A DNA stretch of 64,000 nt. It comes from Bacteroidaceae bacterium. Lineage in GTDB: Bacteria; Bacteroidota; Bacteroidia; Bacteroidales; Bacteroidaceae. Position numbers and translations under genes: made by a program. Shown here piece by piece: positions 54,518-62,320 of this stretch. Position 1 is the stretch's first letter. The number at the start of each line of letters is the position of its first letter. The stretch is taken from contig JAFTVE010000046.1 in NCBI GenBank assembly GCA_017465905.1, positions 1-64,000 on the forward strand. Direction: 5' to 3'. Below the pieces are notes generated by a model. It made no database searches. It saw only the letters and a program-made list of their open reading frames with translations, and was not told the DNA's origin.

Positions 54518-54733
54518 ATGAACTCGCAGACTCTAAACTTTACCATCTTCTGCGTTGGCAGCGTAGCCGACCACTTAAAGATGAATGCTCGCGACGTGTA
54601 CCACAAGTTGCAGAGCACAGGTATCATATCAGACTACATCGTCCCCTGCTATGATGTGTTGCATTCGTTTTCCAAGGAATACATTGTGGAGGATTTAATT
54701 GCATATATGAAGAAGAAAGGAGCACTGGCATGA
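54518..54733 (+). CDS. DUF3791 protein A (candidate antitoxin or accessory)
   Basis: A 71-residue protein of the DUF3791 type, ending in the family pattern of alternating charged helices (LHSFSKEYIVEDLIAYMKKKG). The ATG of the next gene overlaps its stop codon (ATGA), so expression is coupled. DUF3791 and DUF3990 genes are neighbours in many Bacteroidales and Firmicutes genomes. The small size and order before a toxin-like ADP-ribosyltransferase suggest an antitoxin or chaperone role, which is inference. Confidence 0.8.
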   Translation: MNSQTLNFTIFCVGSVADHLKMNARDVYHKLQSTGIISDYIVPCYDVLHSFSKEYIVEDLIAYMKKKGALA

Positions 54734-55203
54734 TACGCCTATATCATACTTCAAGCGTAGAGGTTCGCACTCCTGACATATGTCATTCGCGCGAACATCT
54801 TGACTTTGGCCGAGGTTTCTACCTGACTTCATTGCGCGAACAAGCAGAAAAATATGGGCAACGTTTTTTGCGCAAAGGCGAAACTGCCGTAATGAACATC
54901 TATGAATTGGACGAAGAGTTGCAAGAGTTCTCCCGCATCATCTTCAATGCTTACGATAGTAAATGGCTCGATTATGTCACGGCATGCCGTAAAGGACAAG
55001 ACCACACGATATATGATATTATTGAAGGTGGTATTGCCGATGACCAGGTGTTCGACACTATCGATCTCTACTTCTCTGGAGTATACTCCTACGAGCAAGC
55101 CCTCGACCAATTACGTTTCAAGCATCCCAACCATCAGGTATGCATCACCAGTCAATTGGTACTTGATAAGCATCTTCATTTTATTGAATCCATCAAACTC
55201 TGA
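54730..55203 (+). CDS. DUF3990 protein, ADP-ribosyltransferase-like
   Basis: A 157-residue protein of the DUF3990 family, which is grouped with ADP-ribosyltransferase folds. The likely NAD-binding set is LYHTSS (H6), then LDFGRGFYLTS (G29, F30, Y31, T33), a central YDIIEGGIADDQV and the C-terminal HPNHQVCITS, where Gln136 may be the third site. No signal peptide; a cytoplasmic target is expected. It is flanked by DUF3791 genes with a 4-bp overlap and a 3-bp gap, which looks like a toxin with two small partners. Confidence 0.82.
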   Translation: MIRLYHTSSVEVRTPDICHSREHLDFGRGFYLTSLREQAEKYGQRFLRKGETAVMNIYELDEELQEFSRIIFNAYDSKWLDYVTACRKGQDHTIYDIIEGGIADDQVFDTIDLYFSGVYSYEQALDQLRFKHPNHQVCITSQLVLDKHLHFIESIKL

Positions 55204-55206
55204 CCA

Positions 55207-55425
55207 ATGGTAGCCAATAAGATTATTCTACAACGTAAATATGCTCGCATAGTGCAGATGTTTGCCGAAAAAACTGGATACTCTTACGAGGAGGCTTTGG
55301 GTATGTTCTATGATTCCAAAACCTTCGAGCTCATTAGCGAAGGCATTGCCGATATGCACTGCATGAGCGATGAGTATTTGGTGGATGAGCTGATAATAGA
55401 GTTGGGTGTCAACAAGAAAGAATAG
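55207..55425 (+). CDS. DUF3791-like protein B
   Basis: A 72-residue small protein starting MVANKIILQRKYARIVQMF. It has the same size and helical charge pattern as the first DUF3791 protein (a central EALGMFYDSKTFELISEG and the tail DEYLVDELIIELG), although sequence identity between the two is low. It is the last gene of the triad. Having two different DUF3791-type proteins around one DUF3990 gene is unusual. Confidence 0.72.
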   Translation: MVANKIILQRKYARIVQMFAEKTGYSYEEALGMFYDSKTFELISEGIADMHCMSDEYLVDELIIELGVNKKE

Positions 55426-55735
55426 TACCACACACATACATGTGCGGAATTCCACATGCTTCTTCTTGCTGAAGATTTTCGTAAGGTGGTGGTGAACTTG
55501 ATTAACCAATGAACCTTTAGGTCGCCGGCCGAAGGCGGCAGCCTTAGCTAAAAGTCCGAAGGCGGCAGCCTTGACGAAAAAGCCGAAGGGAAAGGCAAAT
55601 GAATAAGGGCTGTTAAGGACATAACTCCACAGAAGGCCTTCGAAGTATGTCTGCGCCTATTCTTCGGAAACCTTCTGTGGATTTTGTGGATATTGAAAAC
55701 CCTAGTTTCGTGTGGGATTTTCTTTTATATGACGC
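55426..55735. repeat. Gene-free stretch with CCGAAGGCGGCAGCCTT repeats and hairpin
   Basis: CCTTTAGGTCGCCGGCCG opens the stretch (55514-55531), then two copies of CCGAAGGCGGCAGCCTT (55529-55545, 55556-55572) and a variant ending GCCGAAGGGAAAGGC. This is an expanded form of the repeat at 27791-27826. The hairpin copy at 55627-55680 (see the DUF1016 cassette) completes the stretch. No gene is visible. Confidence 0.65.
55627..55680. repeat. 54-bp hairpin repeat, left flank of the DUF1016 gene
   Basis: CCACAGAAGGCCTTCGAAG at one end and an imperfect complement (TCTTCGGAAACCTTCTGTGG) at the other form a hairpin. The copy at 56903-56956 has the same length with five differences. The two copies are in the same orientation and bracket exactly one gene, like a cassette. 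They may serve as terminators, recombination sites or both. Confidence 0.7.
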
Positions 55736-56818
55736 TTATTCCCCTTGTTGCGCCTGAAACACGCTTTTCTGTAGCTCAATCTCCTCGCGAAGCTGCTCTA
55801 CGGTAGGCAAGTAAGTGAGATATTTGGCTTGGAAGAGGCGCTCATTATCGTGCATCACCGAATATCGTGCCATATCCTCGCTTGTCTCCGAGCAAAGGAT
55901 AAGACCAATGGTGGGATTATCGCCTTCGGTACGTTTCAGTTGGTCGTACATTCTCACATACATATCCATTTGGCCTACATCCTGATGAGTGATGCGCGAG
56001 GTCTTGAGGTCCACAAGAAGGAAGCATTTGAGGATATAGTTATAGAATACCAAATCGATGAAGTAGTCGCCCATGTCAGTGCGGATATGTTGCTGCCGCG
56101 CGACAAAAGCATATCCCTTACCCAGCTCCATCACAAATTTCTGTATGTGTGTGATGATAGAAGCCTCCAGCTTGGTCTCGGTGAAGTCACTATTGGGAGA
56201 CAACCCAAGGAACTCGGCCACAACAGGATTCTTGATAAACTCCAGCTTGTCATTCTGGAAGTCGGCTGTCAACGCCTGCATTTCATCGCGCACCGCCTCC
56301 TTGGCTTGCGATTGCAGCAGGCGGTAATAATACTGCGAAGCAATGTTTCGGTCGAGCGTACGCGAGCTCCATCCCTCGCTAATCGCCTCGTTCATATACC
56401 AGTTGCGAGCGGCATCATCAGTCACACGGAGTAGTGCGCGATAATGCGTCCAAGCAAGTGACAAAGATTTTCCACTCACTGCGTGGAAAATGTCGGGGAA
56501 ACACTTGTAGAACTGTGCGAATTGATACAGATTGGTTTTAGCAAATCCTTTACCATAGTTCTCGGTGAGGTAGTCTGCTAATTTCACAACCACCTCTTTG
56601 CCATATTCAGCACGGCTTTCACCCTTCAGTTCTTCAATGGCAATGCGCTTGCCTAGCAACCAGTTGCGCTGAATCATCGCTACATTGACTGCGCGATAGG
56701 CATAGCTACGCGACTGCTCTATGATGAGACTCGCATCCTTAAAGATGTTGTCGCTATACGCTACTTGCAGCAAATCCTTGTTCTCGTCCGACATGGTAAT
56801 CTTGTATATAGGTTTCAA
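55736..56818 (-). CDS. DUF1016 (YhcG-type) nuclease-like protein
   Basis: A 360-residue protein of the YhcG/DUF1016 family. The N-terminal DUF1016_N domain (about 20-165) is helical. The C-terminal PDDEXK-type domain has E231 in MELGKGYAFVA, D255 in YFIDLVFYN and the LVDLK motif (D270-x-K272). Such proteins accompany restriction-modification and other defence genes. It is complete, monocistronic, and bracketed by the 54-bp hairpin repeats. A start at MSDENKD (residue 9) is possible. A TACATTTG -7 box lies at 56822-56829. Confidence 0.9.
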   Translation of the reverse strand: MKPIYKITMSDENKDLLQVAYSDNIFKDASLIIEQSRSYAYRAVNVAMIQRNWLLGKRIAIEELKGESRAEYGKEVVVKLADYLTENYGKGFAKTNLYQFAQFYKCFPDIFHAVSGKSLSLAWTHYRALLRVTDDAARNWYMNEAISEGWSSRTLDRNIASQYYYRLLQSQAKEAVRDEMQALTADFQNDKLEFIKNPVVAEFLGLSPNSDFTETKLEASIITHIQKFVMELGKGYAFVARQQHIRTDMGDYFIDLVFYNYILKCFLLVDLKTSRITHQDVGQMDMYVRMYDQLKRTEGDNPTIGLILCSETSEDMARYSVMHDNERLFQAKYLTYLPTVEQLREEIELQKSVFQAQQGE

Positions 56819-56902
56819 CTACAAATGTACAGTATTTTTCCAATATACTGATTAAAGTCTGTAAAATTTCATCTTGGGCTCGGTAAAAGATGCGCCATAA
56901 AA

Positions 56903-56956
56903 CCACAGAAGGCCTTCGAAGTACGCCTGCGCCTATTCTTCGAAAGCCTTTTGTGG
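56903..56956. repeat. 54-bp hairpin repeat, right flank of the DUF1016 gene
   Basis: Second copy of 55627-55680. Changes relative to copy 1 are two in the loop (T to C) and three in the 3' arm. It stands 17 bp from the stop codon of the SusD gene, so it may also serve as its terminator. Confidence 0.7.
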
Positions 56957-56972
56957 ATTGACTCTTTTATAG

Positions 56973-58994
56973 TCATTCTGTTACATATGCCTCATTTTGC
57001 TTGAGATTTGGATTAATGTTGATTTCACGTTCGCATATAGGAAAGAACAAACTACTAATATTACTCAACTTGGTACGGATAGCCTTATGGTTAGATTCAT
57101 ATTTATGTTCTACCAATAAATCAAGCATTGGGGCTGTTTCACCATCACACAAAGCTTTGCGAACAAGGTCATACCATCTTTTCCCTTCAAAGGCTAATTC
57201 TCGTTGTCTTTCCACTAACACTAATGCTCGCATATCTTCTGCATTCTGAGGGAATGACAGCCTATTTTCTGCAGCAACTTCGTCTATTCTATTTGAACGA
57301 TAATATACGGCAGATACTATTTCAAAAGCATTCTCCAAATCCATAGATGTAGCATCTGCACGATACGCTAAGGCTTCTGCTTTCATTAACAGAATATCTG
57401 TTATACGGTACATAATCCAATTGCTGTTAATAGCTGGTCTCCCGTCTATAACTTCTATCTCGCGATAAACAGGAGTCAGTTGAGAATGTAACTTTGAGAA
57501 AACTCCATTATGCGTTCTTGCCGTGTATTTTGTTATTGGTAAATTCTTATCACTTTCGTACATAACATTGATAAAACTTGCACGTCTAATGTCTGTAGAA
57601 CAATAAAGTCCCTCTGTTATACTTGATGACATTTGTGACAAGTAGTCTGATGCAACAATAATAGCATCATTCCCCTCTTCTCTGCCATAAAAATATGGAA
57701 TAAAAGAGTTGTAGTAGTTGTTGCTATATTGTAATTCAAGAATACTTTCTTCACTATTTTGTGTTCCAAAAACGACATCATAGGCCTTGTTCCCCTCCGA
57801 TTGTGGCTCGTCATTAAAACTATAGACCATTGGATAATCTTTTCCGTCATTACTAAAGTCAAAGTTACCCCTTTGGTTAAACCCGTCAATTATAAGGTCA
57901 CAATAAGCAATACATTCTGTATAGTATTGGTCGCACAGACCATCAGAGCCAACCGATTCATATTGAGTAAATGCGGCTTTCCATAATAAAACATCTGCTA
58001 TAATGGCTCGTACTGCATCCGAAGTAATACGTCCCTTGTTTTCGGTATTCGTAGGGTATCCCCCAGACTTCATCACCAAAATTTCAGCTTCATATAAATC
58101 TGTTAATATTTGATCTAAAGCTACGATAGGAGACACCTGAGAAGGATATAAATTTTGACTATCATTACTCATAACCTCTGTAAGTAGAGGAATGTCTCGG
58201 AATGTGCGCACCAAATAAAAATGGCACAATGCGCGTATGGTTAACATCTCGCCACGGTGAACATTCCATTCTTCTTCGGTATATTCAGGATCTAAAGCCA
58301 AAACGCTGGGAGCATATTTTAGCACAATATTACAATTATTAATAACCTCATAGAAATCAGCCCATGAAGTGTAGCTATTGGTAGGAAGGAGGTTAACATC
58401 TAAGATGCTTCTGATGTCAGTAGGCGCATAGTCTCCCTTAATGACATTATCACCGCGCAGTTCACTCCACGCTAAAAGCCTTGAAGAGAATTCAAAATCT
58501 GTCATTAAGCGGTAAGCATTTGAAACCACGTTTTCTACATCGGCTTTGGTTTTCCAATAGTTCTCTATAACTATTACATCAGGAGGAACTACCGTTTTAA
58601 CGCCTTTGTCCTGTTTTACAACAATCTCGGCAATCTTTTCTGCGGCAACTTTTAATTGGATTTTAGCTGAACGAGTTGTATCGCTATCATTGCTGTCTAT
58701 TCGTAGCACAACTTTATGTAAACCTGCATTACCTGAATTTGGTTCTACATAGCACCACGACGTTGCTCCGTCAAGATAGACTATATCCATTGTCCACTTC
58801 GTGTTAATTTGGAAAGCAATCTTAACTTCGCAAGAATCACTATCAAGAGACAAGTCCTCTATGAAATAATTAACATATCCATTAGGAACTGATACTTCAG
58901 GAATAATATAGGAAGACTCTTCTTTGCAGGAGATAAGGGCTGTGGTGCAGCACAGCAGCAAAATAGGAATCGCAAATATAAAAGTTCTCTTCAT
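56973..58994 (-). CDS. BACON-SusD/RagB lipoprotein without SusC partner
   Basis: A 673-residue lipoprotein (signal ends ALISC, Cys23). An N-terminal BACON-like domain (about 40-130, with IAFQINTKWTMDIVYLDGATSWCYVEPNSG in two pieces) is followed by a SusD fold (VVSNAYRLMTDFEFSSRLLAWSELRGDNVI) and the C-terminal family region (LVLVERQRELAFEGKRWYDLVR). SusD proteins bind nutrients with a TonB-dependent SusC porin, which is absent here. The gene is more AT-rich than the rest of the window, a sign of transfer. Confidence 0.88.
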   Translation of the reverse strand: MKRTFIFAIPILLLCCTTALISCKEESSYIIPEVSVPNGYVNYFIEDLSLDSDSCEVKIAFQINTKWTMDIVYLDGATSWCYVEPNSGNAGLHKVVLRIDSNDSDTTRSAKIQLKVAAEKIAEIVVKQDKGVKTVVPPDVIVIENYWKTKADVENVVSNAYRLMTDFEFSSRLLAWSELRGDNVIKGDYAPTDIRSILDVNLLPTNSYTSWADFYEVINNCNIVLKYAPSVLALDPEYTEEEWNVHRGEMLTIRALCHFYLVRTFRDIPLLTEVMSNDSQNLYPSQVSPIVALDQILTDLYEAEILVMKSGGYPTNTENKGRITSDAVRAIIADVLLWKAAFTQYESVGSDGLCDQYYTECIAYCDLIIDGFNQRGNFDFSNDGKDYPMVYSFNDEPQSEGNKAYDVVFGTQNSEESILELQYSNNYYNSFIPYFYGREEGNDAIIVASDYLSQMSSSITEGLYCSTDIRRASFINVMYESDKNLPITKYTARTHNGVFSKLHSQLTPVYREIEVIDGRPAINSNWIMYRITDILLMKAEALAYRADATSMDLENAFEIVSAVYYRSNRIDEVAAENRLSFPQNAEDMRALVLVERQRELAFEGKRWYDLVRKALCDGETAPMLDLLVEHKYESNHKAIRTKLSNISSLFFPICEREININPNLKQNEAYVTE

Positions 58995-59098
58995 TTTGAG
59001 TTTTTACTAATTTGTTCAACAAAATCTTATGAAAGAAAAAGGCTTTTCATTGTCGTTTCCTTCCAAATTTATATTATTAGTACTGGCTGCAATATTTC

Positions 59099-59539
59099 TT
59101 ATATTGAATCTTGGAAAGATTCGTTGTACTCGTTTTGTATGAAATAGTTGGTCAAATCCAATTCTTTGGCATTAGTATCATATAAAACAAAGCGCCCTTC
59201 ATCAGTACGTATCCTCAAATTTGTGCGTCCATTTTTTAATGTAGAAACATTGTTGTTTTCTATATATTGTATTAAGCATTCGACAGGTATTAGCAATATC
59301 CCCATAAATCCTGCTGTCATGCAAAGGAATGAAACTTCCTTTTCCAGTAACATGTCCTTGTCTACTCCAGACCACAAAACATTTTGAGGTCGATAGATCT
59401 GTGATTCTTTTAGAAGAATTATACCTTTGGGCGATTGATACAGTTTTTGTTTGGAGTTTATGATATTCATTGGCTTAAACCCCATAGGCAATAGGGTCAA
59501 TACTCTATCGTACGACAAACAATTGTTGGATTTTTGCAT
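59099..59539 (-). CDS. Unrecognised 146-residue protein
   Basis: A small protein starting MQKSNNCLSYDRVLTLLPMG. A hydrophobic stretch (FLCMTAGFMGILLIPVECLIQYI, in two pieces) may be one membrane segment. No family is recognised. It has a convincing promoter (59559-59591) and its end lies 104 bp upstream of the SusD start, so the two genes could be cotranscribed. AT-rich like the SusD gene. Confidence 0.55.
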   Translation of the reverse strand: MQKSNNCLSYDRVLTLLPMGFKPMNIINSKQKLYQSPKGIILLKESQIYRPQNVLWSGVDKDMLLEKEVSFLCMTAGFMGILLIPVECLIQYIENNNVSTLKNGRTNLRIRTDEGRFVLYDTNAKELDLTNYFIQNEYNESFQDSI

Positions 59540-59558
59540 AATATTTATCTATTTTGTG

Positions 59559-59591
59559 CAAATGTACATATAAATTCTTACTCCACTCAAA
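59559..59591 (-). promoter_or_regulatory. Promoter of the unrecognised gene and SusD
   Basis: TTTG (59588-59591), 21-bp spacer, TACATTTG (59559-59566) on the minus strand. The start site would fall about 10 bp before the ATG at 59539. Confidence 0.65.
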
Positions 59592-59607
59592 TAATATATA
59601 AGAAAAG

Positions 59608-59760
59608 GCGTGAAACCATCCGTTACTCGCCTTCTTAGTAGGTACCGCCAAGTGACCTTCCACACAACAAGCACAGAATAGTCCACACCCTATCGGGGTG
59701 AACCTTCAGTCTGCTTGTCCTCGTGTGTTGAAAATTGGCGGTTTTCACTAAGAAGAGAAC
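59608..59760 (-). ncRNA. Rod-shaped RNA candidate (6S-like architecture)
   Basis: Five nested helices give one long rod: 59631-59639 with 59747-59755 (9 bp), 59644-59651 with 59735-59742 (8 bp), 59661-59665 with 59723-59727 (5 bp), 59667-59673 with 59712-59718 (7 bp), and 59686-59690 with 59696-59700 (5 bp, loop TATCG). Between the second and third helix lies an asymmetric bubble, as in 6S RNA. In minus direction it is followed by AAGGCG...CGCCTTTTCTT, a terminator-like hairpin. A perfect promoter lies upstream at 59960-59991. I have no family match to confirm it as 6S. Confidence 0.5.
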
Positions 59761-59959
59761 AAGAGCCAAAAGCTCCATATCTATATTTATTAAGAACGAA
59801 CGGAACGCTTTTTCGTGTTAATGATTTGTTTTTATTTGGCTTTAATTAAGCCTTGAAAGCAGTAATGCTTTGCATCACAAACCTTCGCGAAAGCGTCTGT
59901 CCGGGTTACTCCATAGGCAATTCGTTTTATTTGTTAATACTGTATTGTTTACTTATCCG

Positions 59960-59991
59960 CAAAGGTAGCTAAACCCTGCGAGAAATGCAAA
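59960..59991 (-). promoter_or_regulatory. Perfect minus-strand promoter upstream of the rod RNA
   Basis: TTTG (59988-59991), 20-bp spacer, TACCTTTG (59960-59967). It starts 18 bp after the BRO-type gene's stop, and no gene begins within 400 bp downstream. A structured non-coding transcript or long leader (about 410 nt to the ATG at 59539) is therefore the likely product. The stretch 59761-59950 shows small hairpins only, for example GGCTTTAATTAAGCC. Confidence 0.65.
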
Positions 59992-60008
59992 TCTATGTCC
60001 TCTATTGT

Positions 60009-60839
60009 CTAATCCTCTTTCTTGTTGAGCAACAAACCATCCTTGGCGTTCATTGGTGATATTACCGCTTTGCCGGTTTTCTCTTCCAGTTCCATACGGG
60101 CATTGCGGGCAATCTCGCCTCCTTGCCGTGCTATCTGCTGATGCTCGCCAAAGGTTTCGGGATTACGGCTTTCTGAGATTTCTTTGGTCGACAATTCGGC
60201 CAACATATTCAGCACCAATTCCTTGTTGGTCATATTATCTCGCAAGTTTTCCTTTTTCAGTCCCTTGAACTGCTTATACTCGCGAGCAGTCATGTCGGCC
60301 CAAGTCTGATAGATGATGTCGGTGAGCGTGGCAAACTGCACTCCCTCCTGCAGCCCATGACGTTTCCATTCGTCGGTAAGCTCCTTGCGTATCTCGATAG
60401 ACTTCAGGCGTTGGTTTATCCAGTTGTCGGAGTATCCCAGTCGCTTGTAGTCCATCATGGCCTGGTTGATTGACAGTTCGGGGTCTTGCATCTGGTCGAG
60501 TCGCTCAGCTGCCACTCGTGCCATCCATAGTTTGAAAGGCTCCGCCTTGGGCGAGGGGATGGATTGGATGATGCGGAACATTGCTTCGGTGTCAGCGAAA
60601 TTAACCTTTTGCTTACCTCCAGCTGTTTGTATGGAAAGGGGGGTGACAATTTGTCCCCACCCTTCGGCCAACTGTGGATCGCGCTTTCGCATTTTCTTCA
60701 GATAATCGGTGGGATTGACACTGTCGGTCAATACTGATACCACATCAACAACGGAGAAATACCATTTCTCTTGTTGGTCGTCCCATATGGTGCGCACCCG
60801 CTTCTCTTCGAATAGCTTTATTGCATTGTGCTGTGTCAT
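60009..60839 (-). CDS. BRO-N / DinD-type protein
   Basis: A 276-residue protein. The BRO-family N-terminal domain (about 10-115) shows KRVRTIWDDQQEKWYFSVVDVVSVL and a RIIQSIPSPKAEPFKLWMARVA block. The C-terminal half (LGYSDNWINQRLKSIEIRKEL, then YKQFKGLKKENLRDNMT) is of the DNA-damage-inducible protein D type. Such proteins are common on prophages and genomic islands, with a DNA-binding or damage-response role. Here it stands alone between the rod RNA promoter and the Fic gene. Confidence 0.88.
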   Translation of the reverse strand: MTQHNAIKLFEEKRVRTIWDDQQEKWYFSVVDVVSVLTDSVNPTDYLKKMRKRDPQLAEGWGQIVTPLSIQTAGGKQKVNFADTEAMFRIIQSIPSPKAEPFKLWMARVAAERLDQMQDPELSINQAMMDYKRLGYSDNWINQRLKSIEIRKELTDEWKRHGLQEGVQFATLTDIIYQTWADMTAREYKQFKGLKKENLRDNMTNKELVLNMLAELSTKEISESRNPETFGEHQQIARQGGEIARNARMELEEKTGKAVISPMNAKDGLLLNKKED

Positions 60840-60986
60840 AGTAACGCAAATTTATCAAAAATCTATGGAATAGCAAAGCATTCCTCAAATTTGTTTATCT
60901 CCGTTTCAGTTCCTTTCCCGGTTCCTGCATTCGGTAAAACTCCGCTATGCGGAAAATCATGCTCACACAAATGAATAAAAAGCATC

Positions 60987-61052
60987 ATTTCTTGCCGATA
61001 TCGGCAAGAAATAGTACTTTTGTGGTGTTGTAATGAAGAGAACTTGCCGATA
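60987..61052 (+). promoter_or_regulatory. Palindromic operator and promoter of the Fic gene
   Basis: A perfect 26-bp palindrome (60987-61012, core CTTGCCGATATCGGCAAG) covers the -33 TTG (60992-60994) and most of the spacer. The -7 TACTTTTG is at 61015-61022 with the expected 20-bp spacing. A 10-bp half-site CTTGCCGATA repeats at 61043-61052, just downstream of the start of transcription. This is a textbook layout for repression, probably by the Fic protein itself through its N-terminal HTH. Confidence 0.8.
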
Positions 61053-61065
61053 AGAGGGTTTAATT

Positions 61066-61947
61066 ATGGAGTATATATCTGTATCAGACTTTGCCAGACA
61101 GCATGGAGTGTCAGAGCGCACGGTGCGCAACTATTGTGCTACGGGGAAGATAGAAGGGGCTTTCCTCACGGGAAAGACGTGGAACATCCCTGCCGAGGCC
61201 ACGCTACCCAGGCGGGGCAAAGCATACGCATTACCATTGCTCAAGATACTGCGCGAGCAGAAACAAATGCGTCTGACAGGGGGCATCTACCATCGCACAC
61301 AGATAGACCTTGCCTACAACTCGAACCACATAGAGGGCAGCCGACTTACACATGACCAAACGCGCTATATCTTCGAGACCAACACCATAGGCATCACCAC
61401 CGAGAGCGTCAACGTAGACGACATCATAGAGACCAGCAACCATTTCCGCTGCCTTGACTTCATCATTGATCGTGCCGAAGAGCGCCTCACCGAGGGTTTC
61501 ATCAAAGGGCTACACGGGATGATGAAGAATGGCACGTCGGACAGTCGGCACGAGTGGTTTGCCGTAGGAGAATATAAGCGTTTGCCCAATGAGGTGGGCG
61601 GCAATGAGACTACGCCCCCTGAGGAGGTTCATCGAGAGATGCAGAGGTTGCTGAAGGAGTATAATGCCAAGAACGAGAAGACGCTGGAAGACATCCTCGA
61701 CCTGCACCAGCGGTTTGAGCGTATACACCCCTTCCAAGATGGCAATGGCCGTGTGGGCCGGCTCATTATGTTCAAGGAGTGCTTGGCTTGCGGACATGTG
61801 CCGTTCATCATCACCGACGAGTTGAAGATGTTCTACTACCGCGGCCTGCAACACTGGCCCCATATCAAGGGTTACCTGATGGACACCTGCCTCACAGCAC
61901 AGGACAACTACAAAGCTTTGTTAGACTACTTCAAAGTGAAGTATTAA
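61066..61947 (+). CDS. Fic-family protein with N-terminal HTH and built-in inhibitory helix
   Basis: A 293-residue protein. The first ~45 residues form a MerR/excisionase-like HTH (MEYISVSDFARQHGVSERTV). The Fic motif is HPFQDGNGRVGR (221-232), intact at all catalytic positions (H221, D225, GNGR). The N-terminal inhibitory motif SNHIEG (86-91) has the S/T-x3-E-G/N pattern, so this is an autoinhibited class II-type enzyme. It would AMPylate a target protein. The HTH and the palindrome at 60987-61012 suggest autoregulation. Confidence 0.92.
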   Translation: MEYISVSDFARQHGVSERTVRNYCATGKIEGAFLTGKTWNIPAEATLPRRGKAYALPLLKILREQKQMRLTGGIYHRTQIDLAYNSNHIEGSRLTHDQTRYIFETNTIGITTESVNVDDIIETSNHFRCLDFIIDRAEERLTEGFIKGLHGMMKNGTSDSRHEWFAVGEYKRLPNEVGGNETTPPEEVHREMQRLLKEYNAKNEKTLEDILDLHQRFERIHPFQDGNGRVGRLIMFKECLACGHVPFIITDELKMFYYRGLQHWPHIKGYLMDTCLTAQDNYKALLDYFKVKY

Positions 61948-61994
61948 TAGGCAGTGAGGTATACAATCCCCAATAAATTTCTACACAGCGATAC

Positions 61995-62072
61995 TCCAGT
62001 CTCACTGTGGTGAGACTGGAATTTCTGTGTGTAGAGACTGCAATCTCTCTATAGTGAGACTCGAGTCTCACT
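61995..62072. terminator. Hairpin cluster after the Fic gene
   Basis: TCCAGTCTCAC / TGTG / GTGAGACTGGA (61995-62020) is a perfect 11-bp stem nested in TACACAG...CTGTGTGTA. The perfect 20-bp palindrome AGTGAGACTCGAGTCTCACT lies at 62053-62072. The GAGACT/AGTCTC words occur five times. It acts as a terminator or as binding sites for a dimeric regulator. The stretch 61948-62320 has no gene beyond this. Confidence 0.65.
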
Positions 62073-62320
62073 TTGCTGAATTTATTTGGTACTGGGATGT
62101 GGCTGATATACTGTATGGTGTGAGCGACTGGGGACGGGCTTGCAACTGTGCGGAATCACCAATCGTATTCCTCCACGTAGGCATCGAAGTCGGGGAGGTC
62201 GGTGATGCCAAGGCGTGTCATGGCTTGGCGGATGTGCTCTTGGGTGGCAGGGTCGTTCGGACTGACTGCCACCACTGGTGCGGTATTATCGTCCAATGCT
62301 GCAATTCCCCTGTGTCGTCG

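Noticed and set aside
59631-59755. Group II intron or RNase P RNA
   Set aside because: No domain V, no reverse transcriptase and none of the RNase P core signatures; the fold is a single rod.
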